Positions 8,851 to 18,353 of a stretch of 64,000 nt of DNA are shown piece by piece (the stretch's first letter is position 1; each line of letters begins with the position of its first letter). The position numbers and the translations under genes are program-made. The notes beneath the pieces were generated by a model. The model was not told the origin of the DNA. It searched no databases and saw only the letters and a program-made list of their open reading frames with translations. The stretch comes from GCA-002708145 sp045562755 (GTDB taxonomy: Bacteria; Chloroflexota; Dehalococcoidia; Lucifugimonadales; Lucifugimonadaceae), in assembly GCA_045562755.1 (NCBI GenBank), contig JBJKVF010000005.1, forward strand, positions 1 to 64,000, given 5' to 3'.

Positions 8851-9291
8851 ATGGATGAATTAGATAAAAGCATAATCAGCCAACTTGAAAAGGATGGGAG
8901 AGCATCCAACGCTTTTATTGCTAGAGAATCTGGTGTAAGTGAGGGCACTGTACGAAGAAGATTAAAGAAATTAATTGGTGATGAAATAATAAATGTTGTT
9001 GCCTTACCAGATCCTTCAAAACTTGGATATGAGTCTGAGGCTTTGATTGGTATCCAAATAGATCCTGACCAAGTTGAAAATGCAGCAAATAAAGTAGCTA
9101 AATTAGATCATACTAGATGGGTTGCCATGACCACTGGTACTTATGATGTATTCGTTTGGGTGACATTAGCTAACCCCGAAGCATTAGGTCGCTTTATTAG
9201 AATTGAAATTGGAGCAATTGAAGGTGTAAGAAGAACAGAAACTTTTGTAAATTTGCAGGTAATGAAAAGACAATTTGGTATTTTAAAATAA
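8851..9291 (+). CDS. Lrp/AsnC family transcriptional regulator
   Basis: The protein has 146 residues. The N-terminal winged helix opens with LDKSIISQLEKDGRAS, then IARESGVSEGTVRRRLKKL as the recognition helix region. The C-terminal RAM/AsnC ligand domain includes VAMTTGTYDVFVWV, where the family has its G-x-x-D core. I choose the ATG at 8851 because AGGGTGA lies 8 bases upstream; a GTG at 8839 would place its start inside that ribosome site. It stands alone just before aspS on the same strand, 53 bases apart. It may sense an amino acid; the target genes are unknown. Confidence 0.88.
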   Translation: MDELDKSIISQLEKDGRASNAFIARESGVSEGTVRRRLKKLIGDEIINVVALPDPSKLGYESEALIGIQIDPDQVENAANKVAKLDHTRWVAMTTGTYDVFVWVTLANPEALGRFIRIEIGAIEGVRRTETFVNLQVMKRQFGILK

Positions 9292-9344
9292 TTATTTTAT
9301 AAACTTTATTTAAAAAAGAAAAATTATAAAGGTGATAAAAAAGA

Positions 9345-11159
9345 GTGTATAAGAATAAAAATTGTGGAGAACCAAATAGTTCTCATGTAGGATCGAAAAT
9401 TACTGTAGCTGGATGGGTCAACAGGCGCAGAGATCACGGTAATTTAATTTTTATTGATCTTAGAGATAAGACTGGTATATTACAGACGGTGTTTAATCCT
9501 GAAGTTTCATCTAAAGCTCATGATATAGCTTCTAATCTTAGATCCGAATGGGTGGTTCAAATAACTGGAGAAATTGTAAAAAGAATTTCTGGAGCAGAAA
9601 ATCAATCTATTTCAACTGGTTTAGTAGAATTGCAGGCTAATGAAATAAACATTTTGAATAAATCTGAAACACCTCCTTTTGAAATATCAGATGAAATAGA
9701 TGTGGACGATCAAACTAGATTAGCATACAGATTTATTGATCTAAGAAGACCTAAAATGCAAAAGCTATTTACTCTTAGACACAAAATTACCAAATTAATA
9801 TGGGATTACCTATCGGACAAAGATTTTACTCATATCGAAACTCCAATATTACTTAAGAGTACACCTGAGGGTGCTAGAGATTATGTTGTACCCAGTCGTA
9901 TTCATGCTGGCAAGTTTTATGCACTCCCTCAGTCGCCACAGCAATTAAAGCAAATATTAATGGTTTCAGGAGTTGATAGATATTTTCAGATAGCTAGATG
10001 TTTTAGAGATGAAGATTTAAGAGCTGATAGACAACCTGAGCATACCCAACTGGATCTAGAGATGTCTTTTGTTCATCAAAATGATGTTATGTTTTTGGTT
10101 GAGGGTTTATATAAAGATGTGACTAAAAAAATTTTAGGTAATAAATATAAGCAATCAACTAAAGATTTTGTAAGATTATCATACAAAGAATCTATGGAAA
10201 GATTCGGTACAGATAAACCAGACCTAAGATTTGGAATGGAATTAATCACCGTTTCAGAGATACTTAAAAATACAGAATCTAATGTTTTCAATAATGTACT
10301 AAATCAGGGAGGTACAATAAGGGGAATTGTTGCTCCAGAAGCTGGAAAATATGATAGAAAAAAAACAGATGAGCTAATAGATTTAGCTAAATCCAGTGGA
10401 GCTTCAGGGTTAGTACATATAGCTTTAGACGATACTTTAGATTCAATAGAAAATCTTTCAGAAGATAATTATAAATCTCCCTTGAAGAAATTTCTTTCTA
10501 CATCAGTAATTAAAGAATTGTCTGCAAAAATGTCAGCTAAACCTGGAGATCTTATTTTATTAGTCGCAGATAAAGAAAATAAAGTAAATACAGTTCTTTC
10601 GAATTTAAGAAATTTTTTAGGAGAAAAGTTGAGTTTATACAATAAGGAAGAAATTATCTTTGCTTGGGTTTATGATTTTCCTTTATTTGAATGGGATGAA
10701 GATATGAAAAAATGGGAGCCAGCTCATCATGTTTTTTCTTCACCAAAAAAAGAACATCTAAAATATCTTGAATCGGATCCAGGTAAAGTCCATGCTGATC
10801 TTTTTGACCTTGTTTGTAACGGTATGGAAATGGGCTCAGGTAGCATTAGAATACATGACCCAGCTATACAAAAAAAAGTATTTAATATTATTGGGTATAA
10901 AGAAGATGAAATTAATGATAGGTTTGGCCAATTAATAAAGTCTTTTTCATATGGTGCTCCACCTCATGGTGGGATGGGGTTAGGTTTAGATAGATTTGTT
11001 GCGACTCTTGCTGGAGAAAAAGCTATTAGAGAGGTAATTGCTTTTCCCAAAACTCAATCTGCACAAGATCCGTTGTTTGACTCTCCAAATAAAATTTCTG
11101 ATGAACAGCTTCAAGAATTATTTATAACCCTAGATTTACCTGATGAACCAGAAGTGTGA
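9345..11159 (+). CDS. aspS: Aspartate--tRNA ligase
   Basis: This class II aminoacyl-tRNA synthetase charges tRNA-Asp. It has 604 residues, the bacterial size. An N-terminal OB-fold anticodon domain opens with VAGWVNRRRDHGNL. The class II core has FIDLRRP (motif 1), RCFRDEDLRADRQPEHTQLD (motif 2) and GLGLDRF (motif 3), with the bacterial GAD insertion in between. The start is GTG behind an AGGTGA ribosome site. tRNA-Asn is present in the window (59380-59454), but whether AspRS is discriminating cannot be decided here. Trigger factor follows after 57 bases. Confidence 0.95.
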   Translation: MYKNKNCGEPNSSHVGSKITVAGWVNRRRDHGNLIFIDLRDKTGILQTVFNPEVSSKAHDIASNLRSEWVVQITGEIVKRISGAENQSISTGLVELQANEINILNKSETPPFEISDEIDVDDQTRLAYRFIDLRRPKMQKLFTLRHKITKLIWDYLSDKDFTHIETPILLKSTPEGARDYVVPSRIHAGKFYALPQSPQQLKQILMVSGVDRYFQIARCFRDEDLRADRQPEHTQLDLEMSFVHQNDVMFLVEGLYKDVTKKILGNKYKQSTKDFVRLSYKESMERFGTDKPDLRFGMELITVSEILKNTESNVFNNVLNQGGTIRGIVAPEAGKYDRKKTDELIDLAKSSGASGLVHIALDDTLDSIENLSEDNYKSPLKKFLSTSVIKELSAKMSAKPGDLILLVADKENKVNTVLSNLRNFLGEKLSLYNKEEIIFAWVYDFPLFEWDEDMKKWEPAHHVFSSPKKEHLKYLESDPGKVHADLFDLVCNGMEMGSGSIRIHDPAIQKKVFNIIGYKEDEINDRFGQLIKSFSYGAPPHGGMGLGLDRFVATLAGEKAIREVIAFPKTQSAQDPLFDSPNKISDEQLQELFITLDLPDEPEV

Positions 11160-11216
11160 TATATTTTTGTAGTTATAATTTAATTCTCAATGTACAATTA
11201 AGTAGAGGTGAAAAAA

Positions 11217-12545
11217 TTGACTAATTCCTTGAACGATATAAAATTTACACACGAAGATGACAAAGATAATCAGGTGATTTTCCATATTTCGGTTGGTGAG
11301 AAATTTACTGATAATCACTTAAAGATTGCTTATAAGAAAATTGCAAATAGGTTGAACATCCCAGGTTTCAGAAAAGGTAAAGCTCCATATAAAATTGTCG
11401 AACAATTTGTAGGTAGAGAATACTTAATGGAAGAATCCTTAGAAACATTGATTCCTAAGGCAGTAGGAGATGTTTTGCAAAATACCGAGATATCTATAGC
11501 AAATACTACTCCACGTGTTTCAATAGTTGAACGTGAGCCACTAAAAATTGATGCTATTGTTGCATTGATTCCTACGGTGAAAATTGGAAGTTTGGCAAAA
11601 ATGAAGTTTGCAGACAAGGCCGAAGATATAACAAAAAAAGATATTGATAATCAAATTACTCAGATACTTGATTCGCAATCAAAATGGGATGATGTAAAAA
11701 GAAAATCAAAATATGGAGATATGGTAAATTTAACTTACAAAAGTTCCATAGATGGAGAAGAATTTCTTAACTCAGATAAATCTGACTTCCCACTTGAGGA
11801 AAATTCTCCTAATCCTTTATTAGGTTTTTCATCAAAAATTATTGGTTTAGTTGCTGGAGATAAAAAAAGTTTTAAACTAGAGGTTCCAAAAGACTACTTT
11901 GAAAAAAAATTCTCAGAAAAACAATCTTTATTTGATGTAGAAATCTTTTCAGTAAAAGAGAAAGTACTTCCAAACTTAGATGATAAATTTGTTTCATCTA
12001 TAGCTCAAGATATTTCTACAGTAAAAGAATTTAAGAGTCGAATTAAGCAAAATTTAAAATTAAGATCAGAAGAAAATCTGAAAAGAATTCTTGAAGATAA
12101 AATTCTAGATTATATGATTGGAAATTCTAAATTTGAAATTTCCCCTATGATAATTGAGCAAAGTGCAAATAATTCAATGGAAGAACAAGAGAAACAATTT
12201 TCTCAGTATAATATTAATTATGATCAATACTTGAGTGGTGTAGGTAAATCAAGAGAAGAAATTTTAGAAGAAACAAAAAAAACTTCAGAAATAAACATAA
12301 AAAAAATGTTAGTTTTAGAAGAATATACTAAAAATAAAAAAATTAATGTTTCTGATAAAGATATTAATAAGGAAATTGATTTATTAAAAACCAATCCACA
12401 ATATAAGGGAATGGATTTTAACTCTGAAAATGTACGTGAATCTGTTAGAGAAAATATTAAAAGACAAAAGGGAATTGATGATTTAATTTCTTTGTCAAAT
12501 AAAAAAACAATTTCTAAAACAAAAAAATCTAAAAAAGTTAAGTAA
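11217..12545 (+). CDS. tig: Trigger factor, ribosome-associated chaperone and prolyl isomerase
   Basis: This binds nascent chains at the ribosome exit. The N-terminal ribosome-binding domain has the signature GFRKGKAP, which contacts L23. A PPIase-like middle domain (about 150-240) and a long helical C-terminal chaperone domain follow, ending in a Lys-rich tail. It has about 442 residues, normal for the family. The start is uncertain between GTG 11208 and TTG 11217. I prefer TTG because AGAGGTGA lies at proper spacing upstream. It heads the common tig-clpP-clpX cluster. Confidence 0.92.
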   Translation: MTNSLNDIKFTHEDDKDNQVIFHISVGEKFTDNHLKIAYKKIANRLNIPGFRKGKAPYKIVEQFVGREYLMEESLETLIPKAVGDVLQNTEISIANTTPRVSIVEREPLKIDAIVALIPTVKIGSLAKMKFADKAEDITKKDIDNQITQILDSQSKWDDVKRKSKYGDMVNLTYKSSIDGEEFLNSDKSDFPLEENSPNPLLGFSSKIIGLVAGDKKSFKLEVPKDYFEKKFSEKQSLFDVEIFSVKEKVLPNLDDKFVSSIAQDISTVKEFKSRIKQNLKLRSEENLKRILEDKILDYMIGNSKFEISPMIIEQSANNSMEEQEKQFSQYNINYDQYLSGVGKSREEILEETKKTSEINIKKMLVLEEYTKNKKINVSDKDINKEIDLLKTNPQYKGMDFNSENVRESVRENIKRQKGIDDLISLSNKKTISKTKKSKKVK

Positions 12546-12550
12546 AGGAA

Positions 12551-13208
12551 ATGAGTGTTAATATGAATGAAAATCAAAATACAGATAAGTTATTACAAGG
12601 AATTCCTCAAAGCATAGTTCCAATGGTTATAGAAAGTGGTGCTAGAGGAGAGAGAGCATATGATATATATTCATTGCTACTAAAAGAAAGGATAGTTTTT
12701 TTAGGAACGCCAATAAATGCCCAAATAGCAAATTTAATTGTTGCTCAGATTTTATTTCTAGCAAGAGAAGATTCTGAAAAAGATATTAATCTATATATAA
12801 ACTCACCTGGTGGAGAGGTATACTCTGGTATGGCTATTTACGATACAATGCAATATGTACCATGTGATGTTGCTACATTTTCTGTAGGCCTTTGTGCAAG
12901 TATGGGTACTGTACTACTCACTGCAGGTACTGCAGGTAAACGCTATGCTATGCCAAATTATTTCTACAATTCATATGCACCAACCATTAAGCGGTACACA
13001 AGGGCAAGCTTCTGATATTGAAATTCATGCAAGAGAAACATTAAGAATTCAAGATCGATTAAGACAAATTATTGCTGATCATACGGGTCAATCCTATGAA
13101 CGAGTTGCAAGAGATTCGGATCGTGATTTTTGGCTAAATGCAGAACAGGCTACTGAATATGGTTTAGTTGATGAAGTGTTGTCTGCTGATTCACTGCCAT
13201 CAAAATAG
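12551..13208 (+). pseudogene. clpP: ClpP protease subunit, frameshifted
   Basis: This is the proteolytic chamber subunit of ClpXP. The first frame runs from ATG 12551 and contains the nucleophile S117 in GLCASMG, then leaves the family after AMPN and stops at 13013-13015. The family sequence resumes in another frame at TIHMHQPLSGTQGQ, with the catalytic His and later the Asp region (LNAEQATEYGLVD), to 13208. The two parts join perfectly if four bases (12959-12962, TATT) are removed, giving 217 residues; removing one base gives one extra residue. As read, no single protein carries the full Ser-His-Asp triad. It is a real mutation or a sequence error; a second start at 12563 is also possible. 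Confidence 0.85.
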
Positions 13209-13219
13209 AAGGTTATCCT

Positions 13220-14505
13220 ATGTCAGAAAAAAATGAAGATTTAGAGAATTTATTATGCTCTTTTTGTGGAAAATCTCAAGATAATGTATCAAGATTAATT
13301 GCTAGTCCTAATAAAATATTTATTTGTGATTCTTGTGTAAAAAAATGCAATGAAATTATTTCTATTGATGATGAAGGTGAAAGTAATATTTCATCACCCA
13401 AAACACCGAAGGAAATGTTTAAGTTGCTTGATGAATATATTATTGGTCAAAATAGAGCTAAAAAAGTTTTATCTGTAGGTGTATATAATCACTATAAAAG
13501 AATATGGGCTGATGTAAAAGAAAAAAAACAAGAAGATGTAGAAATACAAAAGTCGAATGTTTTATTAGTAGGTCCAACAGGATGTGGAAAAACATATATT
13601 GCTCAAACATTAGCAAAAATATTAGATGTTCCCTTTGCTATTGCAGACGCAACTTCTTTGACAGAAGCTGGTTACGTAGGAGAAGATGTTGAAAATATAT
13701 TGTTAAGATTGATACAAAGCGCAAATTTTGATATAAAGAAGGCTGAAAAAGGAATTATATACATCGATGAAATTGATAAGATTTCAAGAAAATCTGCCAA
13801 TCCTTCTATAACCCGTGATGTTTCTGGAGAAGGCGTTCAACAAGCTCTACTAAAAATTCTGGAAGGAGCTCTAGTGAATGTGCCACCTCAACCAGGAAGA
13901 AAACATCCTCATCAAGATTTTTTACAGATAGATACATCAAATATTTTATTTATACTTGGTGGAGCATTTGATGGAATTGAAGAGGTAATAAACGAAAGAG
14001 TAAATAAAGAGAAATTTTCAATTGGTTTTTCTAATAAAATAGTTAAAGAAAGTTCCAAGGACTTTGAATTACTAGAAACAAGAGACTTACTCAGATATGG
14101 TTTCATACCAGAATTTATAGGAAGAATTCCACTTGTAGTTGGTTTATCAGATTTATCTATTGAACAATTGAAGCAAGTGCTTATAGAACCAAAAAATGCC
14201 GCTTAGTGAAGCAATATGCTAAATTATTTGGATTAGACGGTGTTGATTTGAAATTTACTGAATCTGCCCTTCAAATTACTGCAGAAATGGCAATAGAAAG
14301 AAAATCTGGTGCTAGAGGATTAAAATCTATAATCGAAGAATTATTGCTTGATGTTATGTTCGAATTACCTAATATGGAAAATGCAAAAAAATGTGTTATT
14401 AATGAAGAAACTATTAAAGAAAATTTGTGGCCTATGATCTATGATTCTGAAGGTAGTCGAATAGATATTCTTCTGCCAAGAGATAATCATAATGTTGCTG
14501 CATAA
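13220..14505 (+). pseudogene. clpX: ClpX unfoldase, frameshifted
   Basis: This is the AAA+ unfoldase that feeds ClpP. The first frame (13220-14206) holds the zinc-binding domain (C13, C16, C36, C39), Walker A GPTGCGKT at 118-125, and Walker B YIDEID, then stops right after EPKNAA. The second frame (from 14206) continues with VKQYAKLFGLDGVDL and the C-terminal sensor-2 region (KSGARGLKSIIEE). Removing two bases (GC at 14201-14202) restores EPKNALVKQY and a 427-residue protein of normal size. As read, the unfoldase loses its small domain and sensor-2 Arg. It is 11 bases after clpP, which is also frameshifted. Confidence 0.87.
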
Positions 14506-14508
14506 TAA

Positions 14509-15255
14509 TTATGATAATGATGTTGATAAATCTACAGGTTTAGTATTTTTTAGACTAATTTGATTATTTGAAATCCTTACTAATGTTTCTGTAAGTAATT
14601 TTCTTTCAAAAACTAGACCTTTTTGTCTAATTAGATTAAATAAAGATAAATCTTCTCCATATTTATCTTTAATCTCTTTAATTGGTAGTCTTTCTATTTT
14701 TTTCCACTCGGATATAAATTTTTCTTCACTTAAGCTGTATCTACCAAAACTTAAAACTGGACCCTCATCCACTTTCTCAGTTGAAATATGTACCATAGCG
14801 CCAGTTTCATATAATCTTTGTTCAATAACATCCCATATTGCTTTTTTCCATGTACCAATGGTTTCTCCTGGAAGAGCAGGGTGTATATTAATTGTCATGA
14901 AATGTTTACATAATAATGGAGCAATTAACATATAACCAGCATGAACAGCTATATCTAGAATATAATCATTTAACATATTTATAATTTCATGATCGAAATT
15001 TGATCTTAGTTCAGACCAATTTTTATTATTATTAGATTCTTTAAATTTTTTTGATGAAAGGGTGATTAGAGGAATTTTATTATGTTGCACAATTTCCATA
15101 AATTTATCACTATTTATATTTTCTCCATAATCCTTATTAATAAATACAAAGTCAATTGAACCATTAATTTTTCTTTTATTTATGGCATTTAATGTAGATT
15201 TAAATAATCCTAAAGATCCCTCTCCTCCAGCTGATGTGAACCATCCAATTTTCAT
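14509..15255 (-). CDS. PurN-like formyltransferase family protein
   Basis: The protein has 248 residues with the formyltransferase fold. The central motif NIHPALPG matches the NIHPSLLP of glycinamide ribonucleotide formyltransferase and contains the catalytic Asn and His; VDEGP later supplies the catalytic Asp region. The 60-residue C-terminal extension after that motif is longer than in PurN. It may be PurN, or another 10-formyl-tetrahydrofolate-dependent enzyme. It is the last gene of a minus-strand group, one base after xseB, and ends convergent to clpX with 3 bases between. Confidence 0.7.
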   Translation of the reverse strand: MKIGWFTSAGGEGSLGLFKSTLNAINKRKINGSIDFVFINKDYGENINSDKFMEIVQHNKIPLITLSSKKFKESNNNKNWSELRSNFDHEIINMLNDYILDIAVHAGYMLIAPLLCKHFMTINIHPALPGETIGTWKKAIWDVIEQRLYETGAMVHISTEKVDEGPVLSFGRYSLSEEKFISEWKKIERLPIKEIKDKYGEDLSLFNLIRQKGLVFERKLLTETLVRISNNQISLKNTKPVDLSTSLS

Positions 15256-15256
15256 A

Positions 15257-15481
15257 TTAATTTTTTTCTAAATTATCATTAGATGAAAATTTTTCTCTGA
15301 GCTCTGAAAATTTTAATTCTGCGTTAGATAAAATTTTATTACACTCAATCGCAAGATTTTGGGCCTCTTCAAGAAGAATTAATGAGTCGTCAATTCCAAC
15401 CTTACTAGATTGTAAGCTATCTATTATTTCTTCAATTTTTTCAATTTTAGCCTCAAAAGAAGATTCATTTTTATTTGTCAT
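15257..15481 (-). CDS. xseB: Exodeoxyribonuclease VII small subunit
   Basis: This is the small helical subunit of exonuclease VII, which degrades single-stranded DNA in both directions. It has 74 residues, predicted as two helices, with the family pattern SFEAKIEKIEEIIDSL and SLILLEEAQNL. It overlaps the end of xseA by 11 bases, a normal coupling of the two subunits. Confidence 0.88.
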   Translation of the reverse strand: MTNKNESSFEAKIEKIEEIIDSLQSSKVGIDDSLILLEEAQNLAIECNKILSNAELKFSELREKFSSNDNLEKN

Positions 15482-16688
15482 CTTTACTTATTTCCTTTAC
15501 TTCAGTAATTGCGGATCCATCCGATAATTCAAAACTTAAGCGCTCGCCTAAGCTTATAGTAGAGGTCTTATCTACGATTTTACCATTTTTATTCCTAACT
15601 AAAGCAAACCCACGCTTTAATGTTAATTTTGGATTTAATATGCTAATAGAATTTTTAATATTTTTAATTTTTTCTTTTTTTGATTGAATCGTATTACTTA
15701 ACATAAAATCTACACTTGATATTAAATTATTAATATTTTTTCTCAGTTCTAAAAAATTAGGATAATTATTATTTATTTTTTCTAGGTTTATATCTATCCG
15801 GTAAAATTTCTCATTTAGTTTTTTTTCTAATAAGCTTTCACCAGTACTTATTTTTTCATTAATATTATTAATAACATTTGGCATATTAGGGGCTACAATC
15901 TCTGCTGCTACAGATGGAGTAGGGGCTCTATAATCTGCCACATAATCAGAAATTGTAAAATCAGTTTCATGTCCTATTGCACTGATAACTGGGTGTTTAG
16001 ACCCATATATAGCTTTAGCTACACGCTCATCATTGAAAGACCATAAATCTTCAATAGAACCACCACCACGGGCTAATATTATTACATCTAAGTCAGATAT
16101 ATTGTTAGTTATCTGAAAAGCATCACAGATATCATTGACTGAATTTTCACCCTGTACTGAGACTGGAATTAGTAAAAGTTCTCCGATTGGATATCTACGA
16201 CTCAATACATTTTTCATATCCTGGATGACCGAACCAGTAGAAGAAGTTATTGCGACAATTTTTTTTGGAAATCCAGGTAAGTTTCTTTTTCTTGATTCAT
16301 CAAATAAACCTTCTTTTTCCAGTCTTACTCTTAATTCTTCAAATGCTGCCTGAAGTGATCCTTCACCTTCTGCTTTAACTCTGCTTACATAAAGCTGTAG
16401 TTGACCATTTACTTCATAAATATTGCAATAACCTTTGCAGATTATTTTTGATCCTTCAATGATAAAGTTCCCGCCGCTGTTAGTTTCATTATATTTACTC
16501 CTCCACATCACACACCTAATCTGGCTATGATCATCTTTGAGTGTAAAATATTTATGACCAGAATCTGGCTGTGAATAACCGAAGACTTCTCCAACAACAC
16601 TAACATTTGATAGTAAAGAATGCTCTTGAAGAGTTTGTTTGATTATTTCATTAACATCGCTGACAGAAAAAACTGAAGGTTCATTCAT
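15471..16688 (-). CDS. xseA: Exodeoxyribonuclease VII large subunit
   Basis: This is the catalytic subunit of exonuclease VII. The N-terminal OB-fold (FSVSDVNEIIKQTL, then VVGEVFGY) is followed by the catalytic region with TSSTGSVIQDM, LARGGGSIEDLW and SAIGHETDFTISD, all typical of XseA. A coiled-coil stretch follows and a final GFALVRNKNGKIV segment. I use the ATG at 16688 (405 residues), four bases after the efp stop; an upstream in-frame GTG at 16718 lies inside efp and seems less likely. Confidence 0.92.
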   Translation of the reverse strand: MNEPSVFSVSDVNEIIKQTLQEHSLLSNVSVVGEVFGYSQPDSGHKYFTLKDDHSQIRCVMWRSKYNETNSGGNFIIEGSKIICKGYCNIYEVNGQLQLYVSRVKAEGEGSLQAAFEELRVRLEKEGLFDESRKRNLPGFPKKIVAITSSTGSVIQDMKNVLSRRYPIGELLLIPVSVQGENSVNDICDAFQITNNISDLDVIILARGGGSIEDLWSFNDERVAKAIYGSKHPVISAIGHETDFTISDYVADYRAPTPSVAAEIVAPNMPNVINNINEKISTGESLLEKKLNEKFYRIDINLEKINNNYPNFLELRKNINNLISSVDFMLSNTIQSKKEKIKNIKNSISILNPKLTLKRGFALVRNKNGKIVDKTSTISLGERLSFELSDGSAITEVKEISKDDK

Positions 16689-16692
16689 ATCT

Positions 16693-17256
16693 CTAATCTG
16701 CTCTACCAGTATATTCACCAGTAGTCGTATTTACGTTAATTTTATCACCAGTATTAACGAATAATGGGACTTGTAGTGTTAATCCCGTAATTGTTGTTGC
16801 TGGTTTGTTTGCCCCACTTTGGGTATCACCCTTTAATCCTACATCAGTTTGTCCTATTTCTAAAATAACTGAAGGAGGTAGCTCTATAGCAAGTGCATTT
16901 CCATTAAACATAATTAATTCAACGTTATCACCTTCTGAGATAAATTTTATGTTATCAGCAATTATACTCTTATCAATATTTAGTTGCTCGAATGTTGCGT
17001 TATCCATGAAGCAATAGTATGTATCGTCTTGGTACAAATATTGAGCGGAAATATTATCAGTTTCTGCACGTGTTAATTTTTGGTTACCTTGTAATTTTTT
17101 TTCATAGACATTTCCTGTTAAAATATTCCTTACTTTTAGCGTTAGGGTGGGCGGGGCTTTTGGGGCTTGTCTATGTTGCCAATCAAGAATTTGATAAACC
17201 TCACCTTCAAGTAAAATGGTCATATTTCTTTTTATCTCACCAGAGGAAATTGTCAT
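16693..17256 (-). CDS. efp: Elongation factor P
   Basis: EF-P relieves ribosome stalling at proline runs. It has 187 residues: a KOW-like N-terminal domain and two OB domains, ending with the normal GLTLQVPLFVNTGDKI and TGEYTGRA signature. The tip loop is unusual. Where most bacteria have K-P-G-K-G, this protein reads QAPKAPPT; K33 still aligns with the residue that is modified in E. coli (K34). No modification enzyme gene is seen nearby. It is downstream of aroQ and a Pro-peptidase, a well-known neighbourhood for efp. Confidence 0.93.
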   Translation of the reverse strand: MTISSGEIKRNMTILLEGEVYQILDWQHRQAPKAPPTLTLKVRNILTGNVYEKKLQGNQKLTRAETDNISAQYLYQDDTYYCFMDNATFEQLNIDKSIIADNIKFISEGDNVELIMFNGNALAIELPPSVILEIGQTDVGLKGDTQSGANKPATTITGLTLQVPLFVNTGDKINVNTTTGEYTGRAD

Positions 17257-17267
17257 AGTTTTCTTAC

Positions 17268-18353
17268 CTATAAATTTATTTTATTTGCTTTACTAAGAAC
17301 TTGAGTTATATTATCTCTTATAATTACAATATCCTCAATTCTTACTCCGCCCCAATCTTGTAAATATATCCCGGGTTCAACCGTAAATGGCATATTATTT
17401 TTAATAATATATTTCGATTTGGGACCAACATTAGGATTTTCGTGAACATTTAGTCCTACGCCGTGGCCTAGGCTATGTCCAAAAAAATCGCCATAACCTG
17501 ACTCTGATATTATTTTTCTAGCTATACTGTCGCATTCTTCACCGGTCATTCCAACTTTTACTAAATCTATTGCTGCTAGTTGAGCCATATGAACTATATC
17601 ATATATTTTTTTTATTTTTTCGTTAGCTTCTCCTAAAACAATTGTTCGAGTTAAATCTGAGCAATAACCATGATATTTTGCGCCACAATCAATTATTATT
17701 GTAGAATTACTCTCAATTTTAGATTCGCCGGTAGCATGATGAGGTCTAGCTGCATTTTTACCTGATGCAACTATGGTATCAAAAGATATAGATTCAGCAT
17801 TTTGCTCTCTAACAGATTTTTCAAATATCCAAGCTACTTCTGTTTCAGTCATACCAACTTGAATATTTTTTTCAGTATACTCAAAAGCTTTATCACCTAT
17901 TTCTATAGCTTTCATAAGTAAATTAATTTCTTCTTCATCCTTTATTGCTCTAAATTTCATAGCAATATCAGAAGTAGGTATTAAAGAAATTTTTAGGTTA
18001 GAATTATTAATTGTACTTTCTAAAAATTTATGAGTATTCACTGTGGTAAATTCAGCCTCAAAAGCTAATGTAGATATTTTACAATCTTTTATTATTTTTG
18101 GTAACCAATCAAATCTTGAGTTTATGCGCTCTATTGTCCAACCAGGAGCTTGCGAAATTGCTAGCTCTGTATATCTGAAGTCGGTGCATAAATATAGATC
18201 ATTCAGTGTAACAAATAAATATCCCGCAGAACTTCTTAATCCTGAAAAATAAAATCTATTTTCCTCATTAGAAATGATTATGGCATCAATTTTTTCTTCA
18301 TGAAGATAGTTTCTTAAATTCTTAATTCTATTTGGAAATTTAGTATTATTCAT
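17268..18353 (-). CDS. Xaa-Pro aminopeptidase / Xaa-Pro dipeptidase (M24 family)
   Basis: This is a metallopeptidase that cleaves N-terminal residues before proline. It has 361 residues: a creatinase N-domain (about 1-125), then the pita-bread catalytic domain with the metal ligands visible in IIDCGAKYHGYCSDLTRT (two Asp), SLGHGVGLNVHE (His), PFTVEPGIY (Glu) and GVRIEDIV (Glu). The last two letters of its start overlap the end of aroQ (8 bases). It is part of the aroQ-pepP-efp operon. PepP versus PepQ specificity cannot be decided. Confidence 0.88.
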   Translation of the reverse strand: MNNTKFPNRIKNLRNYLHEEKIDAIIISNEENRFYFSGLRSSAGYLFVTLNDLYLCTDFRYTELAISQAPGWTIERINSRFDWLPKIIKDCKISTLAFEAEFTTVNTHKFLESTINNSNLKISLIPTSDIAMKFRAIKDEEEINLLMKAIEIGDKAFEYTEKNIQVGMTETEVAWIFEKSVREQNAESISFDTIVASGKNAARPHHATGESKIESNSTIIIDCGAKYHGYCSDLTRTIVLGEANEKIKKIYDIVHMAQLAAIDLVKVGMTGEECDSIARKIISESGYGDFFGHSLGHGVGLNVHENPNVGPKSKYIIKNNMPFTVEPGIYLQDWGGVRIEDIVIIRDNITQVLSKANKINL

